The notes under the pieces: model-generated
What the model saw: the letters and a program-made list of their open reading frames with translations, nothing else
Told to the model about the DNA's origin: nothing
Databases searched by the model: none
From: Gammaproteobacteria bacterium RIFCSPHIGHO2_12_FULL_38_11
Lineage (GTDB): Bacteria; Pseudomonadota; Gammaproteobacteria; Coxiellales; Coxiellaceae
Length of the DNA stretch: 12,527 nucleotides
Assembly: GCA_001801515.1 (NCBI GenBank)
Contig: MGXX01000066.1
Span: forward strand, 16,606 to 29,132
Reading direction: 5' to 3'
Made by a program: the position numbers and the translations under genes
Part shown: one piece after another, positions 1 to 7,187 of the stretch
How positions within the stretch are numbered: the first letter of the stretch is position 1
Layout of the letters: every line of letters starts with the position of its first letter

Positions 1-216
1 AAAAATGTTATTTTCAGATTTGAAAGCAATAATCATTCTACCGCCATCTCTTTTTCCGCGATTATTGATACCAATTCGCTTTTTATAAATATCGCCACCC
101 AAATTGCCGTCGTGCAAGCCATTTTGTAATTCCTCTGCGGCCTTAAGAATTTTTTTGTTGCTCACTTTCTCGTGTTTGGCCCATCTTGCAAAATACCGCG
201 TTGCTAAAATTCGCAT
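1..216 (-). CDS. RelE/HigB-type toxin, N-terminal part (cut by window edge)
   Basis: This is an open frame of 72 codons that starts at an ATG at 216 and is still open at position 1, so the C-terminus lies outside the window. The protein begins MRILATRYFARWAKHEKVS and continues with an LGGDIYKKRIG segment and a GKRDGGRMIIAFKS segment. This pattern (aromatic-ARWA near the start, LGG followed by a KKR strand, then GKRGGxR-type strand with an AF ending) is that of the RelE-like HigB toxin family known as PF06296, which are ribosome-associated mRNA interferases or related translation inhibitors. In that family the toxin gene usually precedes a helix-turn-helix antitoxin gene, which would lie beyond the left edge here. 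An AAGGA Shine-Dalgarno (224-228) stands 7 bases before the ATG. It points away from lepA and is a separate transcription unit. Family assignment is from motif memory; activity is inferred. Confidence 0.75.
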   Translation of the reverse strand, partial: MRILATRYFARWAKHEKVSNKKILKAAEELQNGLHDGNLGGDIYKKRIGINNRGKRDGGRMIIAFKSENNIF

Positions 217-230
217 CTGGCTATCCTTAA

Positions 231-258
231 AGTATAACACTTGGTGAACTAGTGTCAA
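231..258 (-). promoter_or_regulatory. Sigma-70 promoter of the RelE-type toxin with overlapping inverted repeat
   Basis: On the minus strand a perfect TTGACA (-35, positions 253-258) is followed by a 16-base spacer and TATACT (-10, positions 231-236). The start codon is 15 bases beyond the -10, leaving room for the AAGGA ribosome binding site. Between and over these boxes lies an inverted repeat ACACT (237-241) and AGTGT (251-255), separated by 9 bases. Toxin-antitoxin operons are commonly autorepressed through a palindrome over the promoter, so this is a reasonable operator candidate. The promoter is seen directly; the operator role is inferred. Confidence 0.65.
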
Positions 259-435
259 GTTTCTGATATTCGAAAAGAAAAGAAACTATAAACCCGAGGG
301 ATTATTTTGCAATACCGTATTTTGAGGGAAAGTTGCTATTGATTTTCCAGGAGCGCAACACTCAGGGTTTTGGGCATTTTAAAACGTGCGAAAATATCGA
401 AGTTACGGTACGATAGCCAAAAATAAGGGTGAGCA

Positions 436-2253
436 ATGTCCACAATTGAAAATCACATCATCATTCCACAAACGCATATTCGCAATTTTTCAATCATTGC
501 GCATATCGATCACGGTAAATCGACGCTTGCTGACCGTCTCATTCAACTTTGCGGCGGCCTTTCTGACCGCGAAATGACAGCGCAAGTGTTGGACAGCATG
601 GATATCGAACGCGAACGCGGGATTACAATTAAAGCACAAAGCGTGACGCTTTTTTATAAAGCAAAAAATGGTGAAATGTATCAGCTTAATTTTATTGATA
701 CGCCAGGACATGTGGATTTCTCATATGAAGTATCCCGTTCATTATTTGCTTGCGAAGGCGCGCTCTTGGTTGTCGATGCTGCACAGGGTGTTGAAGCCCA
801 AACGGTGGCAACGTGCTATACCGCGATTGCTGAAAATCTTGAAGTATTGCCTGTGTTAAATAAAATGGATTTGCCGCAGTCTGATCCTGATAAAGTAAAA
901 AAAGAAATTGAGGAAATTATTGGAATAGATGCACAAGATGCTTTGCCCGTCAGTGCAAAATCAGGCATGGGAATTGCTGAATTAATCGAACAATTAATTG
1001 AAAAAATTCCGGCACCCGCGGGTGATTATGATGCACCGTTACAAGCATTAATTATTGATTCCTGGTTTGATAGTTATTTGGGTGTTGTTTCTTTAGTGCG
1101 TGTTAAACAAGGCGTGTTAAAAGTCGGTGATAAAATTCGCGTGATGTCCACCGGTCGTGATCATTTGGTAGATGGTGTCGGTATATTCACACCCAAACGT
1201 CATCCCCTTTTACAATTATCAGCGGGTGAAGTGGGTTATGTTGTTGCTGGTATCAAAGACATTTTCGGCGCACCAGTCGGTGACACATTAACATTAAGTA
1301 GAAAACCTGCAGAACAGTCTTTACCTGGATTTAAAAAAGTAAAACCACAGGTTTATGCTGGTTTATTTCCCATTAGTGCAGATGATTATGAAGCCTTTCG
1401 CGAAGCGCTTTCAAAATTACGTCTAAATGATGCCGCATTATTTTATGAACCTGAAAATTCAACGGCTTTGGGTTCAGGTTTCCGCTGTGGATTTTTAGGT
1501 TTATTGCACATGGAAATTGTGCAAGAACGATTAGAGCGCGAATATAATATGGATTTAATTACAACAGCCCCCACTGTTGTGTATGAATTAGTAATGAAAA
1601 ATGGCGAAACAATTTATATTGATAATCCTTGTCAACTACCTGATGCTTCCTCGATTGCAGAATTACGTGAGCCGATTGCGGATGTGGCTATTTTGACACC
1701 GAATGAATATGTGGGTAGCGTGATTACATTGTGTATTGAAAGACGCGGCATACAAAAAAAATTATTGTATGTCGGTAATCAAGTTTCGCTGCAATATTCA
1801 ATTCCTTTATCTGAAGTTGTTTCTGATTTTTTTGATCGCTTAAAATCAATCAGCCGTGGATTTGCTTCCCTTGATTATAGCTTTGATCATTTTATTGAAG
1901 CTGATTTAGTAAAATTAGATATTTTAATTAATGGTGATAAGGTGGACGCCTTGGCTTCTATTATTCATCGTGATCATGCGCAATCTGCAGGGCGCGAAGT
2001 GGCTGAACGGTTGCAAAAAATTATTCCAAGACAAATGTATGATGTTGCTTTGCAAGCAGCGATTGGTGCAAAAATCATTGCACGCACATCAATTAAAGCT
2101 TTACGAAAAAATGTGACGGCAAAATGTTATGGCGGTGATATATCGCGTAAGAAAAAATTACTGGAAAAACAAAAAGCCGGTAAAAAACGCATGAAACAAA
2201 TTGGTAAGGTGGCGATACCGCAGGATGCATTTCTCGCGGTCTTGAAGAAATAG
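436..2253 (+). CDS. lepA: Elongation factor 4 (LepA), ribosome back-translocase GTPase
   Basis: Full-length translational GTPase of 605 residues (E. coli 599). LepA acts on the ribosome, where it has been linked to remobilising stalled ribosomes and to 30S assembly. The GTPase domain carries G1 AHIDHGKST (22-30), the switch I segment RERGITIK (59-66), G3 DTPGH (88-92) and G4 NKMD (142-145). EF-G-like domains follow, and the LepA-specific C-terminal domain ends with [14 protein letters not shown] and a lysine-rich tail. The ATG at 436 is preceded by AAGGGTGAG. It gives an N-terminus about 12 residues longer than E. coli, and no internal start fits better. A TATAAA at 287-292 could be a -10 box for the gene, but no good -35 box accompanies it. 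The next gene normally found here, lepB, is missing; a Phd-VapC pair follows after 68 bases. Confidence 0.98.
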   Translation: MSTIENHIIIPQTHIRNFSIIAHIDHGKSTLADRLIQLCGGLSDREMTAQVLDSMDIERERGITIKAQSVTLFYKAKNGEMYQLNFIDTPGHVDFSYEVSRSLFACEGALLVVDAAQGVEAQTVATCYTAIAENLEVLPVLNKMDLPQSDPDKVKKEIEEIIGIDAQDALPVSAKSGMGIAELIEQLIEKIPAPAGDYDAPLQALIIDSWFDSYLGVVSLVRVKQGVLKVGDKIRVMSTGRDHLVDGVGIFTPKRHPLLQLSAGEVGYVVAGIKDIFGAPVGDTLTLSRKPAEQSLPGFKKVKPQVYAGLFPISADDYEAFREALSKLRLNDAALFYEPENSTALGSGFRCGFLGLLHMEIVQERLEREYNMDLITTAPTVVYELVMKNGETIYIDNPCQLPDASSIAELREPIADVAILTPNEYVGSVITLCIERRGIQKKLLYVGNQVSLQYSIPLSEVVSDFFDRLKSISRGFASLDYSFDHFIEADLVKLDILINGDKVDALASIIHRDHAQSAGREVAERLQKIIPRQMYDVALQAAIGAKIIARTSIKALRKNVTAKCYGGDISRKKKLLEKQKAGKKRMKQIGKVAIPQDAFLAVLKK

Positions 2254-2284
2254 CGCATTGCAATTTTACCCTTAATAAGTTAAG

Positions 2285-2302
2285 CTGGTCTAACTGGTTT
2301 AA
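2285..2302 (+). repeat. Tandem 9-bp repeat upstream of the antitoxin gene, possible operator
   Basis: CTGGTCTAA (2285-2293) is followed directly by CTGGTTTAA (2294-2302), a one-mismatch tandem copy 19 bases before the antitoxin start codon. Phd/YefM-type antitoxins repress their own promoters by binding short repeated or palindromic sites, so this is a candidate operator. No strong promoter is visible: TTGCAA (2258-2263) with TAAGCT (2281-2286) is only a weak match. The toxin-antitoxin pair may therefore also be read through from lepA. Confidence 0.3.
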
Positions 2303-2321
2303 ATTGTCAAGGGGAGAAGTC

Positions 2322-2576
2322 ATGCGTGAAATTGGTTCGTTTGATGCAAAAACACATTTATCTCAATTACTGGATCGGGTGAACCTGGGTGAATCTTTTG
2401 CTATCACAAAATATGGTCGTGTTGTTGCATTGTTAACACCTGCTGCCAATAAGCCTCATTTGGCTATCCATGAGGTTATCTCTGGAATTTTATCACTTCG
2501 AAAAAAAATTGTTAAGCGTGGTATTAAAATGTCATCAGCAGAAGTGTGTGAATTAAAAAATAAGGGCCGTCGATGA
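2322..2576 (+). CDS. Phd/YefM-family antitoxin of the VapC-type toxin
   Basis: An 84-residue protein. Its first 40 residues have the Phd (prevent-host-death) fold signature: a start of MREIGSFDAKTHLSQLLDRV, then the GESFAITKYGRVVALLTP strand pair that dimerises and contacts DNA. The C-terminal half is lysine-rich and would be the toxin-neutralising tail. The frame is open further upstream to a TTG at 2304, but the ATG at 2322 has GGGGAG five bases before it and matches the usual Phd start (M-x-x-I/V-x-x-F/Y-x-A-K), so I chose it. Its stop TGA overlaps the toxin start ATG by four bases (ATGA), the standard arrangement for coupled antitoxin-toxin translation. Antitoxins of this family bind the cognate toxin and autoregulate the operon. 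It lies in the position where lepB is expected. Confidence 0.9.
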   Translation: MREIGSFDAKTHLSQLLDRVNLGESFAITKYGRVVALLTPAANKPHLAIHEVISGILSLRKKIVKRGIKMSSAEVCELKNKGRR

Positions 2577-2995
2577 AGGCAAATGATTACATGGTATTGG
2601 ATTGCTCCGTGACGATGGCGTGGATTTTAAGAGACGATAGCATGACTGAAAAAGCGGATTTAATTTTAAGCATGTTTGAAGAGAAAAAAGCAAAAGTTCC
2701 TACTATTTGGTCCTTAGAAGTGGCGAATGTGTTGTGTTTAGCAGAGCGTCAAAAAAAATTAACCGCACTGGAGGTGGCGGAGTTTAAAGAATTTTTAGTC
2801 GAATTGCCGATTTATGTTGATCATGAAACCTCGTTGCGAACAATGGGTAGTATTTACACGCTTGCAAAAACAGAAAAATTAACCGTGTATGATGCGGCAT
2901 ATTTAGAAATTGCAATGAGAGAAAGTATTCCATTGGCAACCTTTGATAAAGCATTAAAAAATGCGGCGAAAAAAAATGATGTTATTTTATTATGA
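2573..2995 (+). CDS. vapC: VapC-family PIN-domain ribonuclease toxin
   Basis: A 140-residue single PIN domain. VapC toxins are Mg2+-dependent endoribonucleases that typically cut tRNA or the 23S sarcin-ricin loop when freed from their antitoxin. All four acidic positions expected of an active PIN site are present: D10 (MVLDCSV), E49 (WSLEVANVL), D107 (TVYDAAYLEIA) and D125 (ATFDKAL). The toxin therefore looks catalytically intact. The ATG at 2573 overlaps the antitoxin stop and has AAGGG upstream; an alternative ATG at 2591 gives a shorter protein beginning MVLDCSV, more typical of the family, so the true start is uncertain by 6 codons. The stop codon TGA (2993-2995) overlaps the rnc start ATG (2992-2994). 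Which RNA it cuts cannot be told from sequence. The fixed gene order and two four-base overlaps suggest it is co-transcribed with rnc. Confidence 0.92.
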   Translation: MKANDYMVLDCSVTMAWILRDDSMTEKADLILSMFEEKKAKVPTIWSLEVANVLCLAERQKKLTALEVAEFKEFLVELPIYVDHETSLRTMGSIYTLAKTEKLTVYDAAYLEIAMRESIPLATFDKALKNAAKKNDVILL

Positions 2996-3657
2996 TTAAT
3001 CTAAAAACATTGCAACAACACCTCAACTATTCATTCAAAAACGAAGAACTGCTCACGCTCGCATTAACCCATCGCAGCAAACAAAAAGTAAAAAACAATG
3101 AACGCTTAGAATTTTTAGGTGATTCCGTATTGAGCGCAATTATTGCCACTGAAATTTTTTCTCGGCATGCGAAATTACGCGAAGGTGAATTAAGCCGCTT
3201 GCGGGCAGCATTGGTAAAAGGGGAAACGATTGCGAAAATTGCGGCTGAATTGGGGCTGGGTGATTGTTTGAATTTAGGTATTGGTGAATTAAAAAGTGGA
3301 GGTCATCAACGTGAATCTATTTTAGCGGGATGCTTTGAAGCAATTATTGCTGCAATCTATCTGGATTCCGATTTTCAAACTGTGCAGAAATGTGTGTTGC
3401 AGTGGTATGGTGATTATATTGCAAAAATAGATTCTGTTACTGATGTGAAAGATGCCAAAACAATATTACAAGAACAGATGCAAGCACAGAAAATGCCCTT
3501 GCCTTTTTATCGCTGTAAAACAACAGGTGCTGCACATAAACAAACTTTTACGGTGACATGTCAAGTCAACGGATTACCGCATAAAACATGCGGCGTTAGC
3601 GCTAGTCGCAGAAAGGCAGAGCAGATCGCAGCGAAATTATTTTTGGAGAACCTATGA
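2992..3657 (+). CDS. rnc: Ribonuclease III with an altered catalytic aspartate
   Basis: A 221-residue RNase III (E. coli 226): an endonuclease domain (about 1-150) followed by a dsRNA-binding domain (about 150-221, with the SRRKAEQIAA helix). The family processes rRNA precursors and regulatory dsRNA. The signature NERLEFLGDS (36-45) supplies E37, E40 and D44, and E64 and E116 are also present. Numbering is E. coli minus one. The position equivalent to the metal ligand D114 of E. coli is glycine (G113): the segment reads ILAGCFEA where the family has ILADxxEA. The DNA (3325-3339) looks like an inserted G and a lost T relative to codons for A-D-A-F-E, so a sequence error or a paired frameshift are both possible. 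The start overlaps the vapC stop (ATGA), and no Shine-Dalgarno is visible in the 20 bases before it, which suggests translation by coupling. The protein otherwise aligns end to end. Confidence 0.95.
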   Translation: MINLKTLQQHLNYSFKNEELLTLALTHRSKQKVKNNERLEFLGDSVLSAIIATEIFSRHAKLREGELSRLRAALVKGETIAKIAAELGLGDCLNLGIGELKSGGHQRESILAGCFEAIIAAIYLDSDFQTVQKCVLQWYGDYIAKIDSVTDVKDAKTILQEQMQAQKMPLPFYRCKTTGAAHKQTFTVTCQVNGLPHKTCGVSASRRKAEQIAAKLFLENL

Positions 3658-4583
3658 CAAATCCCCCGGGTAACTGCGTTACCGACCCCCTTTTTCAAAG
3701 GGGGTTATCTTCCGGCTACGTCGCCATCATCGGAAAACCGAACGTCGGTAAATCTACTTTGATGAATTATTTTTTAGGTAAAAAAATATCGATCACATCG
3801 CGCAAACCACAAACAACCAGACACCGTATTTTAGGCATTAAAACAACGGATGCTGCGCAGATCGTATTTGTCGACACCCCTGGATTACACATTGAACAAA
3901 AGCATGAAATGAATCGCGTGATGAACAGTGCTGCACGAAATGTGCTAGGCGAAGTAGATGTGGTTTTATTTTTAATTGAAGCGATGCGATGGGATGCAGA
4001 AGATGCGTCTGTCTTGCGACAATTAAAGGCATTATCAATTCCTGTTATTTTAGTGATTAATAAAATAGATGGGATAAAACAGAAAGCCGAATTATTGCCT
4101 TTTATGGAAAATTTAGCGAAACAAATGGATTTTAAAAAAGTTGTTCCTATTTCTGCAAAAACAGGATTGCAGGTTGATGACCTAGAAAAAATAATTATTG
4201 AATTATTACCACACGAAGGCAATTTATTTTCGCCTGAACAATTTACTGATCGCAGTGATCGTTTTATTGCGTCAGAATTTATGCGTGAAAAATTAATGCG
4301 ATTACTGGGTGATGAACTACCTTATGAGTTAACAGTGACGGTTGATGCGATGGAAGAAGAAGATGACATCATGAAAATATCACTGATTATTTGGGTTGGC
4401 AGAGAAACACAAAAAGCGATTGTCATCGGGAAAAACGGATTAGTCTTAAAAGAAGTGGGTACACAAGCACGTAAAGACTTGGAAATATATTTTGGTAAAA
4501 AAGTATTATTAAAATCTTGGGTAAAAGTAAAATCCAATTGGTCGGATGATCTGCGGGCTTTGACGGATTTTGGAATAAATTAG
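3654..4583 (+). CDS. era: GTPase Era, 16S rRNA / 30S assembly factor
   Basis: A 309-residue Era (E. coli 301), a GTPase that binds the 3' end of 16S rRNA through a KH domain and licenses 30S maturation. G1 is GKPNVGKS (27-34), the effector segment ISITSRKPQTTRHRI follows, G3 is DTPG (74-77) and G4 is NKID (136-139). The KH domain carries GKNG (259-262), and the protein ends in the family's WVKVKSxWxDD-RAL tail. The ATG overlaps the rnc stop (ATGA) and has GGAG five bases upstream. Residues 4-17 or so are encoded by a palindromic repeat and have no counterpart in other Era proteins; the family's conserved sequence resumes at SGYVAIIGKPN. No alternative start exists between the ATG and the GTPase domain, so the repeat must be translated if Era is made. 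It lies 53 bases before recO. Confidence 0.97.
   Translation: MTNPPGNCVTDPLFQRGLSSGYVAIIGKPNVGKSTLMNYFLGKKISITSRKPQTTRHRILGIKTTDAAQIVFVDTPGLHIEQKHEMNRVMNSAARNVLGEVDVVLFLIEAMRWDAEDASVLRQLKALSIPVILVINKIDGIKQKAELLPFMENLAKQMDFKKVVPISAKTGLQVDDLEKIIIELLPHEGNLFSPEQFTDRSDRFIASEFMREKLMRLLGDELPYELTVTVDAMEEEDDIMKISLIIWVGRETQKAIVIGKNGLVLKEVGTQARKDLEIYFGKKVLLKSWVKVKSNWSDDLRALTDFGIN
3660..3707 (+). repeat. Double-palindrome repeat element inside the 5' end of era
   Basis: Two perfect inverted repeats stand side by side: GGTAAC-TGC-GTTACC (3669-3683) and CCCCCTTT-TTC-AAAGGGGG (3686-3704). A further run of five C at 3663-3667 could pair with the G run at 3700-3704 in an alternative fold. The element is far richer in GC than the surrounding coding DNA and encodes the era residues from about position 3 to 18. 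The look is that of a small dispersed palindromic element (compare the Rickettsia palindromic elements, which also insert in frame into protein genes). No second copy is present in this window, so its dispersal is inferred. Confidence 0.6.
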
Positions 4584-4598
4584 CTCAGGGCGGCCTTA

Positions 4599-4610
4599 AG
4601 CGCTAACGCT
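4599..4610 (+). repeat. Short GC-rich inverted repeat in the era-recO spacer
   Basis: AGCG-CTAA-CGCT forms a 4-bp stem with a 4-base loop within the 53-base spacer between era and recO. The spacer (4584-4636) is more GC-rich than its neighbours. No T-run follows, so it is not a standard terminator. It may be the remnant of a dispersed repeat or just chance; nothing else is visible in this spacer apart from the AGGA ribosome binding site of recO. Confidence 0.25.
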
Positions 4611-4636
4611 CGGGTTCTGAAGCAGGATAGACACTT

Positions 4637-5335
4637 ATGCATCGTATCGACCTAACGCCTGTCTACGTTTTACATACCCGACCCTATAGTAATACCAGTT
4701 TAATTGTCGAATTTTTTAGTCAACATCATGGCCGTATTTCCGCAGTTGCGCGTAGTGCGCGCGGGCCACAATCGCGTTATAAAGGGCAATTACAATTATT
4801 CACACCAATGTTGACATCATGGTCTGGGCATCATGAGTTAAAAACGTTGGGTAATATTGAGCTCAGCGGATTACCACACCAACTTAATCAAAAATATTTA
4901 TTTTGTGGATTTTATTTAAATGAGCTAATAATTCGTTTATTGCACAAAGATGATCCACATCCTGGTTTGTTTGATCGTTATAGTAAAAGCTTGTGTTCTT
5001 TGGAAAAAAATGAAGACATACCGCCTATTTTACGCCTGTTTGAAAAAAAGTTATTGGAAGAGTTGGGTTATGCTTTGTCTTTAACTCAGGAAGCGAAAAC
5101 GCGTTTACCGATTGTCGCTGATAATTTTTATCGTTATGAACATCATCAGGGTTTTTTACGCTGTGATGAAAAAGACCACTTTGCTTTTTCTGGAAACGAT
5201 TTACTCTCGATTGCGCAAGAAAAATTTGATACAGACCTTACCTTACAGGCGACAAAACGGCTAATGAGATTGGCATTAACCCATTTGTTAGGCAGTAATC
5301 CATTGAATAGTCGTAAATTCTTTAGTGTTATTTAA
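4637..5335 (+). CDS. recO: DNA repair protein RecO
   Basis: A 232-residue RecO (E. coli 242). RecO works with RecR to load RecA onto SSB-coated single-stranded DNA and anneals complementary strands in the RecF pathway. The N-terminal OB-fold is recognisable from YVLHTRPYSNTSLIVEFFSQHHGRI, followed by ARSARGPQSRYKGQLQLFTP. The conserved LKTLGNIELSG and CGFYLNELIIRLLHKDDPHP segments join the OB-fold to the helical domain, and RLFEKKLLEELGY is typical of the family. As in other gammaproteobacterial RecO proteins, the four-cysteine zinc motif of Firmicute RecO is absent. ATG 4637 is preceded by AGGA at a 9-base distance. RecO sits in its standard place after era, but the usual next gene pdxJ is displaced by an unknown gene of 1.8 kb. 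Confidence 0.95.
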   Translation: MHRIDLTPVYVLHTRPYSNTSLIVEFFSQHHGRISAVARSARGPQSRYKGQLQLFTPMLTSWSGHHELKTLGNIELSGLPHQLNQKYLFCGFYLNELIIRLLHKDDPHPGLFDRYSKSLCSLEKNEDIPPILRLFEKKLLEELGYALSLTQEAKTRLPIVADNFYRYEHHQGFLRCDEKDHFAFSGNDLLSIAQEKFDTDLTLQATKRLMRLALTHLLGSNPLNSRKFFSVI

Positions 5336-5403
5336 GTATTCCTTAATTTTTGAAGTGTAGAATATGACCCCTGTTAAGAGTAGTATTACCAGGTTAAAAA
5401 GTT

Positions 5404-7179
5404 ATGAGTCGTAAACTAGTTTATTATGATCCGACCCAATCTCCCGCATTAGGTTCAATAGTTTCTCCAACATCTGAATCTCAAGATATGTCTCGCGATT
5501 GGAGTCTTCAAACTTCGCCGAGCATTTCTCCTAGAAACGCTCAAAAATTGTCGAGCACGGTTGAAGAGCGTAGTGGGATTATCAAGGTGTCTGTTGATCT
5601 GAATATCCCGCCTGTTATTTTGCCACAATTTAAATCCATGCGCGAAGCGTACGAAGCATTAACGTTTGAAGAAAAAAAATCCTATAAAACAGAAACTATT
5701 GCCTTTGCTGATGCACATGCCAATACAATTCGGATGATTTATCTGCGTGTGCTAACAGGCGTTTTAGATATAACATCAACGCAGTATGTTGCTTTGAAAT
5801 CGCTTTATGATTCGCATGCTGGATTATTAAAAATGCTTAATCAATATAATGTTCCAGCAGTGGGTGCAAAGTGGTCTAGTGAATATAAAAAAATACATGA
5901 TGCGGTAAAAAACAATATGACGGCATTTAATGCCATAGTTCGAGGTAAGGAAATTATTGAAAACGGACAAAAAATAAGCGTAGGCGGGTTACCGGTTCAT
6001 CATCACCTCATGACGGTGGAAGAAGGTGATTTGTTGGGTGATCGCCGCGAACAAGATGCATTCACGCTTGCTTTACTTGCTTATCTGGATGAACAAAAAG
6101 AATTTCCAGAAGACAAGCTTGCTAAATACATTATTATTTATTCCAATCACGATGAACAGTTCATGCTGCAATATCAAAAAGGATTTTTGGCTATTTTAAA
6201 AACCAGAGGGCAGTTGGGTGGTGGGATGCGCAATGATGCTGATCGTTCATTAGTGCACTTGGGTATTGCCTTAAAGCATAATGTAGTGCCTTATGAAATC
6301 ATTGCTGCACAAATTGAGCGAGCATATAAACCTTATTTGAAAATGGGGCATGCTGTATCTGTAGATAATAAATCGGTTGATCGTTTTTTTCATGCACCTG
6401 TGGATGCCTATCAAGTTAAAAGTTTGGCTGAATTTTTTTCTGTCATATATCAAGAGGGGACAGTTGAAAATACAATCAACACAATCGACACAATAAATGA
6501 AAAATTTCAGCGAAAAGTATATTGTCAGCAGGGTGAAAAATTAAGTGATTTGCTATTACCAGATCATATCCTTAATGAACTTTATGAATTTCAGGAAAAC
6601 AATCCTAAAGCTATTTTTGAACCTATTTTCAATAATTCAAGCTATGCGCCTCGTGGATTTTTATGGGGAAGGCCAAATATTTTAAAAAATGATTTTGAGT
6701 CGACGAAAGAATTGAATGCTGCAACAGGAGAAAGAAATTTTAAAAAAGTTGCAGGCGAAGCATGTCGCACATCGCTTTGTTTACCGGATAAAAATGAGTG
6801 TCCTGGCAGTTATTATCATGGGCATGTTGGGGAAGGAAGAGGTGTTGTTTTTTCTGGCGAAGTTAAAAATTATCATAACTTAGAAAGTAATCTTGGAAAA
6901 TATCCCGGTGAGGATGTGGGTTGTGTTCGAATCTATTATTGTGGCACACATCAGCCTGCCTTGAACTTACTGATGAAATTTAACAGCCCAGAAATACCGT
7001 TACGATCAAGGGTTACATCCCCACCCCCATCGTTTACTTTAGGCGGAAAGATGACGACGCTTGAAAATACAGTCGACACACCAACTGGCGGCTGCCCAGG
7101 TTTTTTTTCTCGTTCTAAATCCATTCGTTTAACGTCAGACAAAGCACCAGAAAGAAAGCGCTCATTTTGCGGAACATAG
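5404..7179 (+). CDS. Protein of unknown function, 591 residues, inserted between recO and pdxJ
   Basis: I do not recognise this protein. It is 591 residues long with no signal peptide, no hydrophobic stretch long enough to be a membrane helix and no familiar catalytic motif. Residues about 12-52 are rich in Ser, Thr, Pro and Gln (SPTSESQ, TSPSISPRN) and look disordered. The middle (about 75-430) is mostly predicted-helical in character with many charged residues. The last third contains a cysteine cluster (C454, C459, C466) followed by YYHGH (470-474) and GEGRG (476-480). The C-terminal about 50 residues are again Ser/Pro/Lys/Arg-rich and end SFCGT. Codon use and AT content resemble neighbouring genes. 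The ATG has only a weak AGG upstream. TAGAAT (5358-5363) resembles a -10 box without a clear -35. The shape fits a secreted effector or other lineage-specific protein, but that is inference only. Confidence 0.8.
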   Translation: MSRKLVYYDPTQSPALGSIVSPTSESQDMSRDWSLQTSPSISPRNAQKLSSTVEERSGIIKVSVDLNIPPVILPQFKSMREAYEALTFEEKKSYKTETIAFADAHANTIRMIYLRVLTGVLDITSTQYVALKSLYDSHAGLLKMLNQYNVPAVGAKWSSEYKKIHDAVKNNMTAFNAIVRGKEIIENGQKISVGGLPVHHHLMTVEEGDLLGDRREQDAFTLALLAYLDEQKEFPEDKLAKYIIIYSNHDEQFMLQYQKGFLAILKTRGQLGGGMRNDADRSLVHLGIALKHNVVPYEIIAAQIERAYKPYLKMGHAVSVDNKSVDRFFHAPVDAYQVKSLAEFFSVIYQEGTVENTINTIDTINEKFQRKVYCQQGEKLSDLLLPDHILNELYEFQENNPKAIFEPIFNNSSYAPRGFLWGRPNILKNDFESTKELNAATGERNFKKVAGEACRTSLCLPDKNECPGSYYHGHVGEGRGVVFSGEVKNYHNLESNLGKYPGEDVGCVRIYYCGTHQPALNLLMKFNSPEIPLRSRVTSPPPSFTLGGKMTTLENTVDTPTGGCPGFFSRSKSIRLTSDKAPERKRSFCGT

Positions 7180-7187
7180 AAATAACT

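Noticed and set aside
217..435. RNA gene or riboswitch in the lepA leader
   Set aside because: Only weak inverted repeats (such as GTTGC at 332-336 with GCAAC at 355-359) are seen; no tRNA-like or known riboswitch core is visible.
386..577. 63-codon ORF overlapping the lepA start in another frame
   Set aside because: It starts at a GTG without a ribosome binding site and lies mostly inside lepA, whose frame is certain; it has no protein-like features.
3686..3704. Hairpin in era as an intrinsic terminator
   Set aside because: The stem is strong but is followed by TTATC and not a T-run on either strand, and it lies just inside a coding gene.
3767..4222. 151-codon minus-strand ORF within era
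   Set aside because: It is the antisense shadow of a fully conserved Era sequence and has no start signals or family resemblance.
6471..6498. Short ACAATC/ACACAAT repeats in the unknown gene as a regulatory or CRISPR-like array
   Set aside because: They are two or three imperfect short copies coding NTINTIDTIN in frame; too short and irregular for an array.
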